The translations under genes were made by a program, and so were the position numbers. Under the pieces are notes generated by a model. The model ran no database searches and had not been told where the DNA came from. It saw only the letters and a program-made list of their open reading frames with translations. A DNA stretch of 64,000 nucleotides from Megalonaias nervosa. Lineage: Eukaryota; Mollusca; Bivalvia; Unionida; Unionidae. The stretch lies in contig JAECUM010001826.1 of the NCBI GenBank assembly GCA_016617855.1, forward strand, positions 1-64,000, in the 5' to 3' direction. Below are positions 50,421-61,654 of the stretch, piece by piece (within the stretch, counting starts at the first letter, position 1; every line of letters begins with the position of its first letter).

Positions 50421-50798
50421 ACTTATGTTAATAATGATTTTGTCTATAGACCTTTGGAACAACGCTTTATCAGGGTGTAGTACAAATAGTAAAATAAACA
50501 TGGGAGGAAGTTGCCTTTGTTTACAATACCACAGAAGCGTGCTTAGTGTAATGGTAAACTGTCATGTAAGCCAGGTGCATGAAATCACACCTCTTTATGG
50601 ATTGCTGCAAAACTTGCTGCATCTTTTAGTCATCATCTGCACATATTAAAAAATTCATCTGCTTCATGATTTTTGTGGAGTTGGGACCCTTTTTGGCCTG
50701 AAAGTGGATGCAATGTATGACATAATTTTTATGGCTGGAACCAATCTTTCAAGTTTCAGTGGATTACTGTGAACTTAGCACATATTATGGTCATCACA

Positions 50799-50803
<5 letters not shown>

Positions 50804-50851
<48 letters not shown>
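50804..50851. repeat. (TA)n microsatellite
   Basis: About 24 AT/TA dinucleotides. Confidence 0.97.
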
Positions 50852-50853
<2 letters not shown>

Positions 50854-51659
50854 ACACAAAAATCCTTGCAATCAAACTATTTCCAGAGGAGGTTTGTGAT
50901 TTTATTTTAAAATCATTTCTTCATGCGGTTGGGGCCAGATCATATCCAGGATGTGTGGGAGTCTATTTACTTGAGAAAAATTTCTCAGCATTTCTCTGGT
51001 TTTGTTTGATATGCATATATGCAACAGTTTACTCTCAAGCTCTAAAAAAATGTTGAACTCTTTCATTTTGTCCACTTTGTATTCTACTATGTAGTAATTT
51101 TAGTTTATATAAAGTGCACATGGCTCCCAGTATGTCTTTGAAGTACTATTTGGTGTGCAGATGACCAGAGGATTCAGAGGAAATCACCAACCTTGGATGG
51201 AAACCACTGACCCTTACATATGTATGCTCCCTCAGAGATGTAGAATATGAATTTAATAAATTGGGTCTTTTACTGTATGGCTTGAAACGAATTTCATTTT
51301 GCGTCAGAAATTTGGGGTATTTGGTGAACAATACAGTAACATGCATACCAGACTGAGTCTTAATCATCAAAATGTTAATCATACCTTTTAGAATGTGACA
51401 AATGGCTTAGTGACCAAGACTTATTTAAGGTGCATTTGATTACATGGCTCTGTTTGACTTAGAACAGTGCATGAAAGATCCTAATAGCATAGTGCATATT
51501 GATGGAGTGTGCCATCAAATGTGTACTGATTTTACAGCAGAAGCAATATGCTGGCAACAATTAAACATTTTTGCATAATTTAAATACCTTCATAGCATTT
51601 AGTCTCGTTAGATAAAATATGCAGTTATGCTGCTTATCAAGCACACCGGCTCCATGGAA

Positions 51660-53300
51660 ACCACCTTAGAGCACTAATATTGAGTATGTTGGGACGGGAG
51701 CTAAAACCACTACAGCAAAACCAATATTGAGTACATTGGGACAAGAATTAAAACCACTATAGTAAACCAGTATGGAGTGTGTTGGGACAGGAATTAACAC
51801 CACTATAGAAATCCAGCATTGAATATGTTGGGACAGGAATTAACACCACTATAGAAGACCAGTACTGAGTATGTTGGGACAGGAATTAACACCACTATAG
51901 AAGACCAGTATTGAGTATGTTGGGACAGGATCTCAAACTGCTAAAGAAAACCAGTATGGAGTGTGTTGGGAGAGGAATTAACACCACTATAGAAATCCAG
52001 TATTGAGTATGTTGGGACAGGAATTAACACCACTATAGAAGACCAGTACTGAGTATGTTGGGACAGGAATTAACACCACTATAGAAGACCAGTATTGAGT
52101 ATGTTGGGACAGGATCTCAAACTGCTATAGAAAACCAGTATGGAGTGTGTTGGGAGAGGAATTAACACCACTATAGAAAACCAGTATTGAGTATGTTGGG
52201 ACAGGAATTAACACCACTATAGAAGACCAGTATTGAGAATCTTGGGACAGGAACTCAAACTGCTATAGAAAACCAATATTGAGTATGTTGGGACAAGAAT
52301 TAACACCACTATAGAAAACCAGTATGGAGTGTGGTGGGACAGGAATTAACACCACTATAGAAAACCAGTATTGAGTATGTTGGGACAGGAATTAACACCA
52401 CTATAGAAGACCAGTATTGAGAATCTTGGGACAGGAACTCAAACTGCTATATAAAACCAATATTGAGTATGTTGGGACAAGAATTAAAACCACCATAGAA
52501 AACCAGTATTGAATATGTTGGGGCAGGAATAAAAACCACTATAGAAAACCAATACTGAATATGTTGGGGACAGGAACTAAAACCACCATAGAAAACCAAT
52601 ATTGCATATGTTGGGACAAGAATTAAAACCACTATATAAAATCAATATGAGTATGTTGGAACAGGAACTGAGACCACTATATAAAACCAATATTGAGTAT
52701 AATGGGCCAAGAACTAAAACTCCAACTAGAGAAAATCAATACTGAGTATATTGTAGCAGAAACTGAGACCACTGTAGAAAAGGAATATTGAATATAATGG
52801 GCCAGGAACTGAAACCATGACTAAAGAAAACTAATACCAAGTTGCAGCAGGAACTGAGTCCACTGTAGAAAACAAATATTGAGTATGAGGAGCAGAAACT
52901 TAGACTGCTATAGAAAACCAATACTGAGTATTTTGGAAGGTGAACAAAGACCACTATAGAAAACCAATATTGAGCATGTTGGAACGGGAACTGAGACCAC
53001 TATAGAAAACCAATATTGAATATAATGGGCCAAGAACTAAAACCCCAACTAGAGAAAGGCAATACTGAGTATATTGTAGCAGAAACTGAGACCACTGTAG
53101 AAAACCAATATTGAGTATGAAGAGCAGAAACTTAGAATACTAAAGTAAGCTAATATTGAGTATTTTCGGGCAGGAACTAAAACTACTACAGAAAAATAAT
53201 ATTAAGTATTTTGGAGCAGGAACTAAGACCACCATAGAAACCAATATTAAGTATGTTGGATCAAGAACTGAGATGACTATAGAAAACCAATATTGAGTAT
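51660..53300. repeat. 46-bp minisatellite with a 184-bp higher-order repeat
   Basis: About 35 head-to-tail units of 46 bases with 'gagtatgttgggacaggaat', 'taacaccactatagaa' and 'accagtatt'. Between about 51774 and 52508, four-unit blocks repeat as a group of about 184 bp: the variants 'gagtgtgttggg' and 'atctcaaactgct' or 'aactcaaactgct' recur at fixed places in successive blocks. Right of 52510 units diverge more and lengths vary. Confidence 0.93.
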
Positions 53301-53699
53301 GTTGCTGTGATCATTTTGATTTGACCTAGTGAAATATAAGTGTCAAGGAATTAGAATAATTTAATTGATAGATCTTTACTTTATCCCCAGATCTGAACTC
53401 AGACATTTTAAGAGAAATTAGGTAAATGATTCAATAGAATAATATTACAATCATAACTTATTAACTGCAATCACTTTCCACCCATGCAATTCAATGTGTA
53501 TTTTTGTCTTGTCTGTTGTGCATTGATAACACAGGTGCCATTTCTCTTAGAGGATTGTTGTTGTAAAATTTGTTGTTCACCTGGCCATACAGCCAAGTGA
53601 ATCTATAATATAGTCCTTTATCCAGCATGCATTGTTTATTTTGCATCATCCATCATACAATTTCTATTTCAACTTATCCAAATTAAAAAGAAACTATTT

Positions 53700-54180
53700 T
53701 CAGCCAAAAACATTGAAAAGAGTAATATTGCATGAAAGTTTTGAATATTTTTACAAATGAAATACAATATGGTCACTGTTACTAAAATTAGTAATATCTC
53801 TCAGATAACTGCTTTCAAAACTACTGTTAACAGAATATTGACCAAATCCAAGATATAAAGGCCTTTCAGATTTATTTTAAAAAATTGCCACTCTGCTACT
53901 TAATATGGCCACCATTACTAAAAACAAAGAAACCTTTCAACAAATTGTCACAAACTTCTGAAAAGAATTGGACCAAATTTGACTGAAAGCATCCTGTCAT
54001 AAAGAGTATTTAAAAACTGTACAAAAATAATGATGCCAACATGACATCTGATATTGCTGTCATAGCTAAATAGAGAACCTTCAAACGAGATTGTTACAGA
54101 AAGCTGTTGAATAGAACTTGAGAAAATTGTACAAAGAGCATTCTAGCATGAAGTTCTTTCAAATGCCATCACATTTGTGT
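53700..54180. repeat. Decayed tandem repeat family (units about 115-135 bp), copy 3
   Basis: Shares 'atggccaccattactaaaa', 'cttctgaaaagaattggacc', 'catcctgtcataaag' and 'acaaaaataatgcc' style pieces with 15020-15400, 17690-18190 and 55900-56110. Confidence 0.6.
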
Positions 54181-54189
54181 CCTGTTAGT

Positions 54190-54740
54190 ATTTTACTGAT
54201 ATGCCATAAGATTACACTGATATGCCATAATATTATAAAGATATGGCATAACATTATACTGCTATGGCATAATATTATGTGATAATATTATACTGATATG
54301 GAATAACGTTATACTGATATGGCAAAACATTACACTGATAATCCATAACATTATACTGATGTCATAACTTTATACTAATATGGCATAATATTATACTGAT
54401 ATGCCATAAGATTATACTGATATGTAATAACATTATACTGATATGAAAAAACATTACATTGATATGCCATAACATTATACTGATTTGGCATAACAGTATA
54501 CTGATATGCCATAACATGTGTGTCCTGTTAGTATTAAGTTGATATGCTATCACATTTTGTGTCCTATCAAGATTATCCTGATATGCCATCACATTTGTAT
54601 CTTTTTAGGGATTAAACTGATATGACATAAAAATATACTGATACGCCATAACATTATAATATGGCATAACATTATACTGCTATGCGATCACATTCATGTC
54701 CTGTTAGTTAGTACTAAGCTGATATGCCATCGCGTACCAT
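54190..54740. repeat. 21-bp minisatellite
   Basis: About 25 diverged units of 'actgatatgccataacatta' type, sometimes separated by 'gtgtcctgttagtatt' inserts. A minus-strand open frame (54362-54592) made of repeated Ile-His-Ser blocks is a translation of this repeat. Confidence 0.93.
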
Positions 54741-54744
54741 ATAT

Positions 54745-55895
54745 ACCCTATAATAAGTCGACCCATCCTTATTTTAGGTCTACTAATAGTCAATTTCTCT
54801 TTGACTGGGTCTGGATGTATTTCGCAAGACAGATTTGTCTGAAAGAGTGATTTGTCATCAGTGAATCCGAGATGCTCTTTGGAAAAATAAACAAGTCAAA
54901 CTTGATAGATTGAAAGATATATATGAAAAATAAAGACTAAACCAGTAAAAATATAATTATGTTGTTTGGAATATGTTACAAATAAGCTGAGAACTTACAA
55001 TTTGTAATTAAATTAAATCCAATTCAATCCATAATGCTTGACATTTTAAATCCAATTATAGCTCACATTCTGGTATAAAAATAGTTCAGAATGATCCGAT
55101 TCACAATATCCCTTAATATAATTCTACACATGTTACAAATAAACAATGAAAGTTAAGTCCACATTTTTGTGATTAATGGAATAAGGTCAAACATTCACAG
55201 AAAGTTGTAGAACTCAACTTGAATATATATGTATGAAGTATCAAGTTCATGACTCGATCAAAAGGATTGTCAACTTGAAAACAAAGTGAATCCTGCCTGT
55301 ACAAGCCAAGGGCTTATTGGGTCACGTGCACTGCCAGAAAGCTTGGGAAATAACACTTCAAAATTAAATAAATTATGGAAAATAAAAATAAAAGTACAAA
55401 TTAAATCAAAACTTTTATTGCATCAAATACAGTATTGATACAGCAAAACACAAATACTAATACAAATACAGGTTGTTATGACTGCACAAAAATGGAAGCA
55501 ATATACTAACTAGTAAATAACCATGAAAAACAAAACTGACAGAAACTTCATTTTGCGGTGGAGAGTATTTAATTTATCTGTACTATTTTCAAATTATTAA
55601 GATCCAAATTACTGCAGATACGGTTATTGTATAATGAATACTGTCATGAAATGGATAGCAGAGTGTATACATTGTACTTGTTTCTGAATGGGAATAGTGA
55701 TATGAAAATGTACAAATATTTGAATTGACAGTATTCTGTGAGCTGCAAACCTCTAGAGTTTCCAACATCATCACCAGATTGTCATTTGTTTGTATGTTGC
55801 ATCTTTTAATATGACCCTTAATCTGCATGAATCAGATTTTCAGTACAAAAACAATGTTGACTTATACATGACCATATATATGGTATTTGTCCTGT
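54745..55895. other. AT-rich intron without recognised content
   Basis: About 1.1 kb. No gene, element or repeat noticed. Confidence 0.5.
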
Positions 55896-55899
55896 TAAT

Positions 55900-56110
55900 A
55901 AAAGCAGACAAATGTTCAACAATTTCTTCAACAAAACCACAAAACAGAATTTTACCAATTTTGACATTATGCATCTTGGCATAAATGCCTTTCAAACGTT
56001 TGTAAATAGTGCCAATCCACTATCATATATGGCTGCTGTTAATAAAACTCAAACACCTTTCAAGCAGTTTCTTCAGGAATAGAACAATTTTTTTGAAAAT
56101 TCATGGTTGT
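55900..56110. repeat. Decayed tandem repeat family (units about 115-135 bp), copy 4
   Basis: Contains 'catcttggcataaatgcctt', 'aatagtgccaatccactatc' and 'atatggctgctgttaa', matching the other copies of this family. Confidence 0.55.
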
Positions 56111-56346
56111 CCCTGGGCAAGCAACTTTGAAAATACAGTTGCCCAGTAGTTGTTTCTAATTACCCAGTAAATTACTTCCAACAGCTACATCATTGTCAGA
56201 AATTTTTGTCAAGATTTTAATGGTCCAACATACATAATAGGTCTTTGTGGATATGAATACATGTATCTTTACCTGTTTTATACTTCTGATGAGTGTCAGA
56301 AATTCAGTTTAAACAAAAGCTGGAAAAAATATCTTTTTCTTCACAG

Positions 56347-56498
56347 ATTTTCAGCCTCCTAGGGCAAAAGTTGAAGTTCCAAAAGATGACAACACCAATC
56401 TTGTGTATGTGTCATGGAATGAAGCATCAAAGCTTCACCAGAGTAAAGTGGAAGCTACAGTCTTCTGGTGCAAAAAGTCAATGGGAAGTATTTGTGAG
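56347..56498 (+). CDS. Cytokine receptor exon: further FnIII domain, first half
   Basis: After acceptor cttcacag, phase 1 in, phase 0 out at donor gtaata. It reads a Pro-rich linker (DFQPPRAKVEV), the NLVYVSWNEA B-strand with its Trp, and EATVFWCKKSMGSIC, a C-strand pattern seen in the membrane-proximal FnIII domains of gp130-like and Domeless-like receptors. The second half, any further domain and the transmembrane and cytoplasmic exons were not found between here and the virus-like element at 59198; they may lie beyond 64000 or be lost. Confidence 0.74.
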
Positions 56499-57802
56499 GT
56501 AATACCTAAGAACTTGTTGCAGGTGTACTATGAATTGTTGTGCCCAGCATAAGTTGATGACCTGTATTATGATAGTGTTAAACAATTAATTAAACTCCTG
56601 TTGTGAAATTTCTGACATCTATTGAATTGTCCAATAACTGTACAGGTGACTGGAGGAAGAAGGGGGTCTTTGGCTGGCAGTTTGCATCAAAATTGATTAA
56701 AATTCCAAGATTAGATGACACATCATGTGTTTATTTCTCTTTGCCCACTAAACAAGAAAACATCATGGCCATTAGAACTTAATTTGTTGGGTGTATCAGA
56801 ATTCAAATAGTCCGTATTTAAAAGTAATGCTGATATAAATAAAGGAACAAGTTTCATAAATTAGTCAGAAACCTCATTTTTGCCCCCGCTTGTAAATGTT
56901 TCATTGGTTCAAAGCTGGAGGTGTGAATCACCACCTAGGAACAATATTATATGTATCACAATACATGTGTTTTAATATGATCTGTATCACAATATATCAC
57001 AATATACATTTTTTTCATGTTTCAAGACCTTTCCAAAATGGATTCCACTGATTATTTGTCAGCTTAGTAACTTCTCATGTTACTTAATTGACTGACAGTG
57101 ATAAGCTGATTACTAGTACTGCTGTGGGACAGTCCATTAGGCTAGTTTGCATGGGTAAAATGTATGAAGTGGAACAGCTCATTTGATTTCAAGTTTGGTA
57201 AATCAGAGATGTGTGTTGAAGAAATGAAAGCTATGACACTTTGGTACCATGAATGAAAATGTTAAAACTGTCTTAATTAGTATTACTGGCTACTTTGTGA
57301 ATAGCAGCAGTGTTTCTTTCAAATCTCATTTTACTAAATACATAAAATGCACACTTGATTGTTTCAGTATTTGAACTTATCAAGCTATCAGTAGGGAAGT
57401 AAGGTAAATGTAATGCAGCTGTAATTCAGGGAAGAATGAACCATCTGTGAAGCAAGTAAAGCCCAGCAAAACTCAATTTCATGCCTCCAGTTGATGGAGT
57501 TTGACTTTTGAGCTAAGCAGCAAGGGAAAGTATATATCTTTTTCACATACTGCAAACACTGGAATCATGCGCAATGCAACATCTCCATCCCTGCATCAGT
57601 GTTGATGCAGAAAAAGCAATTTTTTTCAGTGCTCAGAAAAATCCAATAAGGAACAATTTTACTATCCTGTCTTTCATTTAGTCCAGAGATTAACAGTAAT
57701 GGCACAAAATCTACAAACCCTCTAATGAAATAATTGATATCAGTACAGTCCAACGGAATTTAAAAACAAACTGTGTCTTTTTTTAATTTCCTGATTATGT
57801 GT
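56499..57802. other. Intron or 3' flanking sequence without recognised content
   Basis: About 1.3 kb. One short candidate exon start near 57367 meets an in-frame stop. Nothing else noted. Confidence 0.45.
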
Positions 57803-57806
57803 GTAT

Positions 57807-58518
57807 TGTTATGTGCATGTAATTAAATTGTTTGTTTGTAAACAATTTTTTAAAATTCATTCTAAGAGTTAGATTCATTTAATGAAATCAAGGCCACACC
57901 TGAAGTACGTGACAAATAACATTGGTTTATTGTTACAAACGTTTGGTTTTCCCAGTGGGATGAAATTTTGACCCCCATCCGGGAATCTGTTTTGCGTTTT
58001 AGATAGACTTATAACTCATGTTATGATAAGAATCAGTTCAGTTGTGCTTTAAACCTTTGAAGCTCAAAGGTGTTTTGTTGTGACCAGTTTGAGTTGAATG
58101 TTTCTATTTTTTGGAAATAGTCATTTATTTTCCCTGGAAAATACTAGTGGTCATCCGAATTCTTGGACAAAGACATTTACTGAAAATTATTCGGAATTCC
58201 AAACTGGAATATTATTCTTTGTGATTCAACAAAGAACTGTTGGTACATCAGGACAAAGCAGTCCATCGAAGATGTCATCACCTTCCATCTTGGAATTTCA
58301 TCGGGATTCGAACTGTGATTCACTTAGTACTTTTATTTGATAGGACTTATATTGTTTAAATCTTGGATTAATTTTGGATTTGATTCATAAACCGTAAGTC
58401 CTTTTTCTCATTTTTACCATGTTTTTTTTCTAGGGAAATAAAATATTTGTTAAATTTTACAAAGCGTGCCGGCTTCACTCTTTTGTTGTTACTTTTGTAC
58501 GAGCCTAGACACGTAACA
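57807..58518 (+). mobile_element. Solo LTR, family A, copy 3
   Basis: Starts TGTTATG, ends GTAACA, with a perfect 4-bp duplication gtat (57803-57806 and 58519-58522). Shares 'tagggaaataaaatatttg', 'ggcttcactcttttgttgtt' and 'acttttgtacgagcc' with copy 2, and the 'gatgtcatcacc', 'catcttggaa' and 'gggattcgaac' segments. Carries aataaa near its 3' end. No internal retroviral genes. The 80-codon open frame at 58098-58340 falls in the LTR. Confidence 0.78.
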
Positions 58519-58818
58519 GTATATTCATGATATCTGACAATGCCATGCATAAGTTATTTTTGTCTGGAATTTTATTAAATACTTCGAAGAAAGGTGCATT
58601 CAATTTATTCATATTTGAAAAAATTTTTGCATTTTCTATAGACTTGTTAAGTAAAAAAACTCATTTGTAATTGCACAGTGTCATTTATTTGAATCACGGG
58701 TACTAACCTCTTTTGGACCACAAAAATCTTCTGAGTTTCAAGCAAACACTAACACTCTCTAGAAGGCTGGCAGGTATGCAAACATCAGCTTCTACTTTTA
58801 TTATGTGCATATCATTGC

Positions 58819-59133
58819 TTAAATAGTACAAATTAAAGGTCCAATGTTAAACCAAATCTAACTTGCTGTAGTAATAATTATAGACCAAGATCATGTTTTA
58901 AATAATACAAATAAAAAGTCCTATACTAAAACAAATGTCACTTCCTGCTGTAATAATTATGGGCCAAGATCATGTTTTAAATAATACAAATGAAAAGTCC
59001 AATGCTAAACCAAATGTAAATTCCTGTTGTCATAATAATGCACCAAGATCATGTTTTGAATAATGCAAATGAAAAGTCCAATTTTAAACCAAATGTCACT
59101 TCCTGTTGTAATAATTATGGGACAATGTTTTAA
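58819..59133. repeat. 80-bp minisatellite, four units
   Basis: Four units of 80 bases with 'aaataatacaaatgaaaagt', 'ccaatgctaaaccaaatgt' and 'gggccaagatcatgtttt'; the last is slightly truncated. Confidence 0.92.
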
Positions 59134-59197
59134 GTTTATTATGTGGAATAAGACTAGCGTAAATTATCAGATAATAAGCTTAAGTGGCTACCTGAGT

Positions 59198-59431
59198 AGC
59201 AGAAGAGAGGGTGGACCCTACAAATTGGTTTTGACCAAAAGATTTAAACATGAAATCATACTAAATAAGGCAAAAAATATAGGGTCAATAACGTTAAACC
59301 AGAATCTGTAACCGAATTGAGGTTCTCTCTACGTGGGTTATTTACGCTGTTACTTTACGTGACATCTGTGTTTGTAAATGCTATGCGGTGCTCGTGCGTG
59401 TCATTTTTGCCAGTCCACCCTCTCTGCTGCT
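59198..59431. repeat. 18-bp inverted repeat near the end of the virus-like element
   Basis: 'agcagaagagagggtgga' at 59198-59215 and 'tccaccctctctgctgct' at 59414-59431 are inverted with one mismatch, 198 bases apart, just outside the 3' end of the packaging ATPase. It may mark a terminal structure of the element or a transcript-end hairpin. Confidence 0.6.
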
Positions 59432-59438
59432 GTGGTTT

Positions 59439-60101
59439 TTATCCAAATATTGTATCAAGTCCGTTACGATATCTCGACCTCGGATCATGCAAGTTTATTG
59501 TTATAAAACCAAACGGAATAGCTTGCGCGTGTGCAAAGAAATTTTTAAATTTGTTCATGTCCATGTCCTCTGAAGACCAAGTATAATAAATATTTTGCAG
59601 CGTATGATTATCAACTCCGTTAAATACAACTAAAATATTACAGTGATCTCTGATCACTTTTGGAATTTGTGTATAACGCTGTGTAACATAAATCACGTCT
59701 GTGTTTTTATGTCTACCTCGAGAAAATATCCTAGCTGGATTTGATTGTTTGTCCAGCATGACATCATCGTACAATACACAATTATTGAAACTTCCATCCA
59801 GATCATCTACAGATGGCGCTTCATCAATATCAGTTATAAAGTCAATAACGTCACTGTCTTCTTTTAACGATTTTGCATTTTCATTAAAATCTTTAAGTAC
59901 TTCATAGCATCATTGATCATCTACAGATGGTGCTACTAAATATAATTTATCCCACTTAAGCCATCTCATGATGAGATTAAGCAATAATTGCGTCTTCCCA
60001 CTTCCAGATGGACCTATTATCATTCTGATAGAATTCGGTAGCGCTGGGTGATGCTTGACTGGCTCTTGTTTTCGTGTCGCCGAAAAATCAATTATATCCA
60101 T
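59439..60101 (-). pseudogene. A32-like genome-packaging ATPase, one in-frame stop
   Basis: About 220 codons, the usual size for the FtsK/HerA-superfamily motor that translocates viral DNA into capsids. Walker A is MIIGPSGSGKTQLLL (about residues 27-41); Walker B is VLYDDVML (about residue 110); a sensor-like VIYVTQRY follows. The only break is a TGA near 59909, after PSVDDQ, and the same frame continues past it to the natural stop at 59439, so one substitution separates it from an open gene. The start ATG (60099-60101) abuts the ATG of the divergent PLA2 gene. A more decayed relative lies at 3740-4138. Confidence 0.8.
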
Positions 60102-60623
60102 ATGATAAATAATATGAATTTATATTGTGTTCTATGCAGGGCAACCAGCCCAACCACTGGATTAACAACAATAATAACAACAAAAAAAAATAAAAAACGC
60201 GCTCTTACAGGTAAGTGTGAAAAGTGTGGTACAAAAAAATACAAATTGATTTCGTCTATCACAGCGACGGGAGGTGATATTGCTGCTTCGTTGGGAAAGT
60301 TACCAGGGGCTCCGTGGGCGATGTATCCCGGGGAAAAACACTTACCAGGATACAATTATTGTGGTCCTGGAACTCGACTTGATATTTGACTTGATGATCA
60401 AGATCAACCAAGACCAGGAGAGTATCCAATAAACAAGATTGATCAAGCGTGTCACGTTCATGATGTTGCGTATAAAAGTAAAGATTTACAACAACGGCAT
60501 CTTGCAGATGTGAAATTGATTCATGCGTTAAATTCTATACCTGATAAATCTCTCAGAGAAAAACTCGCTAGTTTTCTAGTAAAAACCGCTATGAAAGGGA
60601 AAATAATGCTAGGGGCTGGGTAA
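60102..60623 (+). pseudogene. Zinc-ribbon (DUF5679-like) plus parvovirus-type phospholipase A2 protein, one in-frame stop
   Basis: About 173 codons from the ATG at 60102 (or 60114). Residues about 8-45 form a Cys4 zinc ribbon: YCVLC, then GKCEKCGTKKY, the layout of DUF5679-type ribbons seen in viral proteins. The second half holds a phospholipase A2 domain of the type found in parvovirus VP1: calcium-loop YNYCGPGT and catalytic HVHDVAY with the His-Asp pair. In parvoviruses this activity breaches endosomal membranes; in this element an entry role is only inferred. One TGA (about 60387-60389) lies between the calcium loop and the catalytic helix; the frame stays open on both sides. Confidence 0.75.
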
Positions 60624-60631
60624 TTAATTAT

Positions 60632-61654
60632 ATGAATATTATAATGGAGTCCATTTATTATAGCCCAAGAGGATATTGGAAGGGCAGAGCAGTCATTAGT
60701 AAACTTGCTGAAGCAGCAAAAGTCTCACGTGCTGTTGCTGCAGCGTGGTTAGCACGACAGGCAATATAGCAAATCTATCTACGTCCACCAAAAAAAAATT
60801 CAGTATGCGTATTTTGATGTCAGCGTCCCCAATGAGGTTCATCAAGTGGATATTTTGTTTTTACCACACGATACTATTAAAACACGTGGACGTCAATCAC
60901 GCACATACAAATACGCGTTAACTGTCGTTGACGTTGCAAGTAGATATAAAGAAGCAGAACCACTGTAAACAAAGACAGCAACTGAAGTTGCATCTGCGTT
61001 TGAACGAATTTATCAACGAGGATCCGGACCACAAGGTGGTCTACGATGGCCACAGCTATTGCAGGTTGATCCTGGTAAAGAATTTCTTGGTGCAGTATTA
61101 TCGTTGATGAAAAAACATAACGTTAAAATCAGACGAGGACACAGTGAAATTCATCGTGATCAGGCAATCGTTGAACGATTTAATCGAACACTTGCTGAGC
61201 GGTTATTTTGATATCAATATGCAAAGGAAATATCCACTGACTTTAAGTCTGGGGAGAGATCTCGTGAATGGGTTGCAAGATTACCAAATGTGATAGCTGC
61301 GTTAAATAATGAGATTACTCGTGCAACTTCTATGAAATCTATTAATGCAGTTACAAAGAAATATATACCCCGTAGTGATGGCTACGGACAACGACGTCAA
61401 TCTTCCTCTCAACCAGTATTAGGTAATGTGACTGTAAGATATTTATATGAACCTGGTGAACTTGAAGGCGGTGAAAAAGAGCAACTGATCCTATTTGGAG
61501 TGTGACTACACATAAAATTTCTAGCGTGGTTAGATCCACGGGTAGACCCGCCATCTACAGACTGGGTTCAAATGCTCCTCAACGTGGATTTGTACGTGAA
61601 CAGTTACAAGTAATTCCTGAAGACACACAATTACCACCACGTTCACTTTTGTAA
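60632..61654 (+). pseudogene. Retrovirus-type (rve, DDE) integrase of the Polinton-like element, broken
   Basis: The DDE integrase that inserts such elements into host DNA. The N-terminal helical part (YYSPRGYW, WLARQAI) is followed by the catalytic core: EVHQVDILFLPHD with the first Asp, LLQVDPGKEF with the second, and DQAIVERFNRTLAE with the Glu about 35 residues on. The C-terminal DPIWSV-like segment lies in a shifted frame. Breaks: TAG near 60768, a frameshift in an A-run near 60795, TAA near 60966, TGA near 61209 and a frameshift near 61490. It is the most damaged gene of this element. Ends converge on the HNH gene, with a 12-base overlap. Confidence 0.8.

Noticed and set aside
51660..53300. 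Regular repeats that might be taken for a CRISPR array
   Set aside because: Units are contiguous with no unique spacers, and the genome is eukaryotic.
54362..54592. Minus-strand frame with repeated Ile-His-Ser blocks that resembles a repeat protein
   Set aside because: It is the 21-bp minisatellite read in one frame.
59439..60389. In-frame TGA codons as recoding (selenocysteine or a variant code)
   Set aside because: Host exons use a standard code as far as seen, a TAG also occurs in the helicase, and the integrase has frameshifts; ordinary decay explains them.
60102..60623. Endogenous parvovirus
   Set aside because: No parvovirus replication or capsid gene adjoins; the neighbours are a packaging ATPase and an integrase of the Polinton type.
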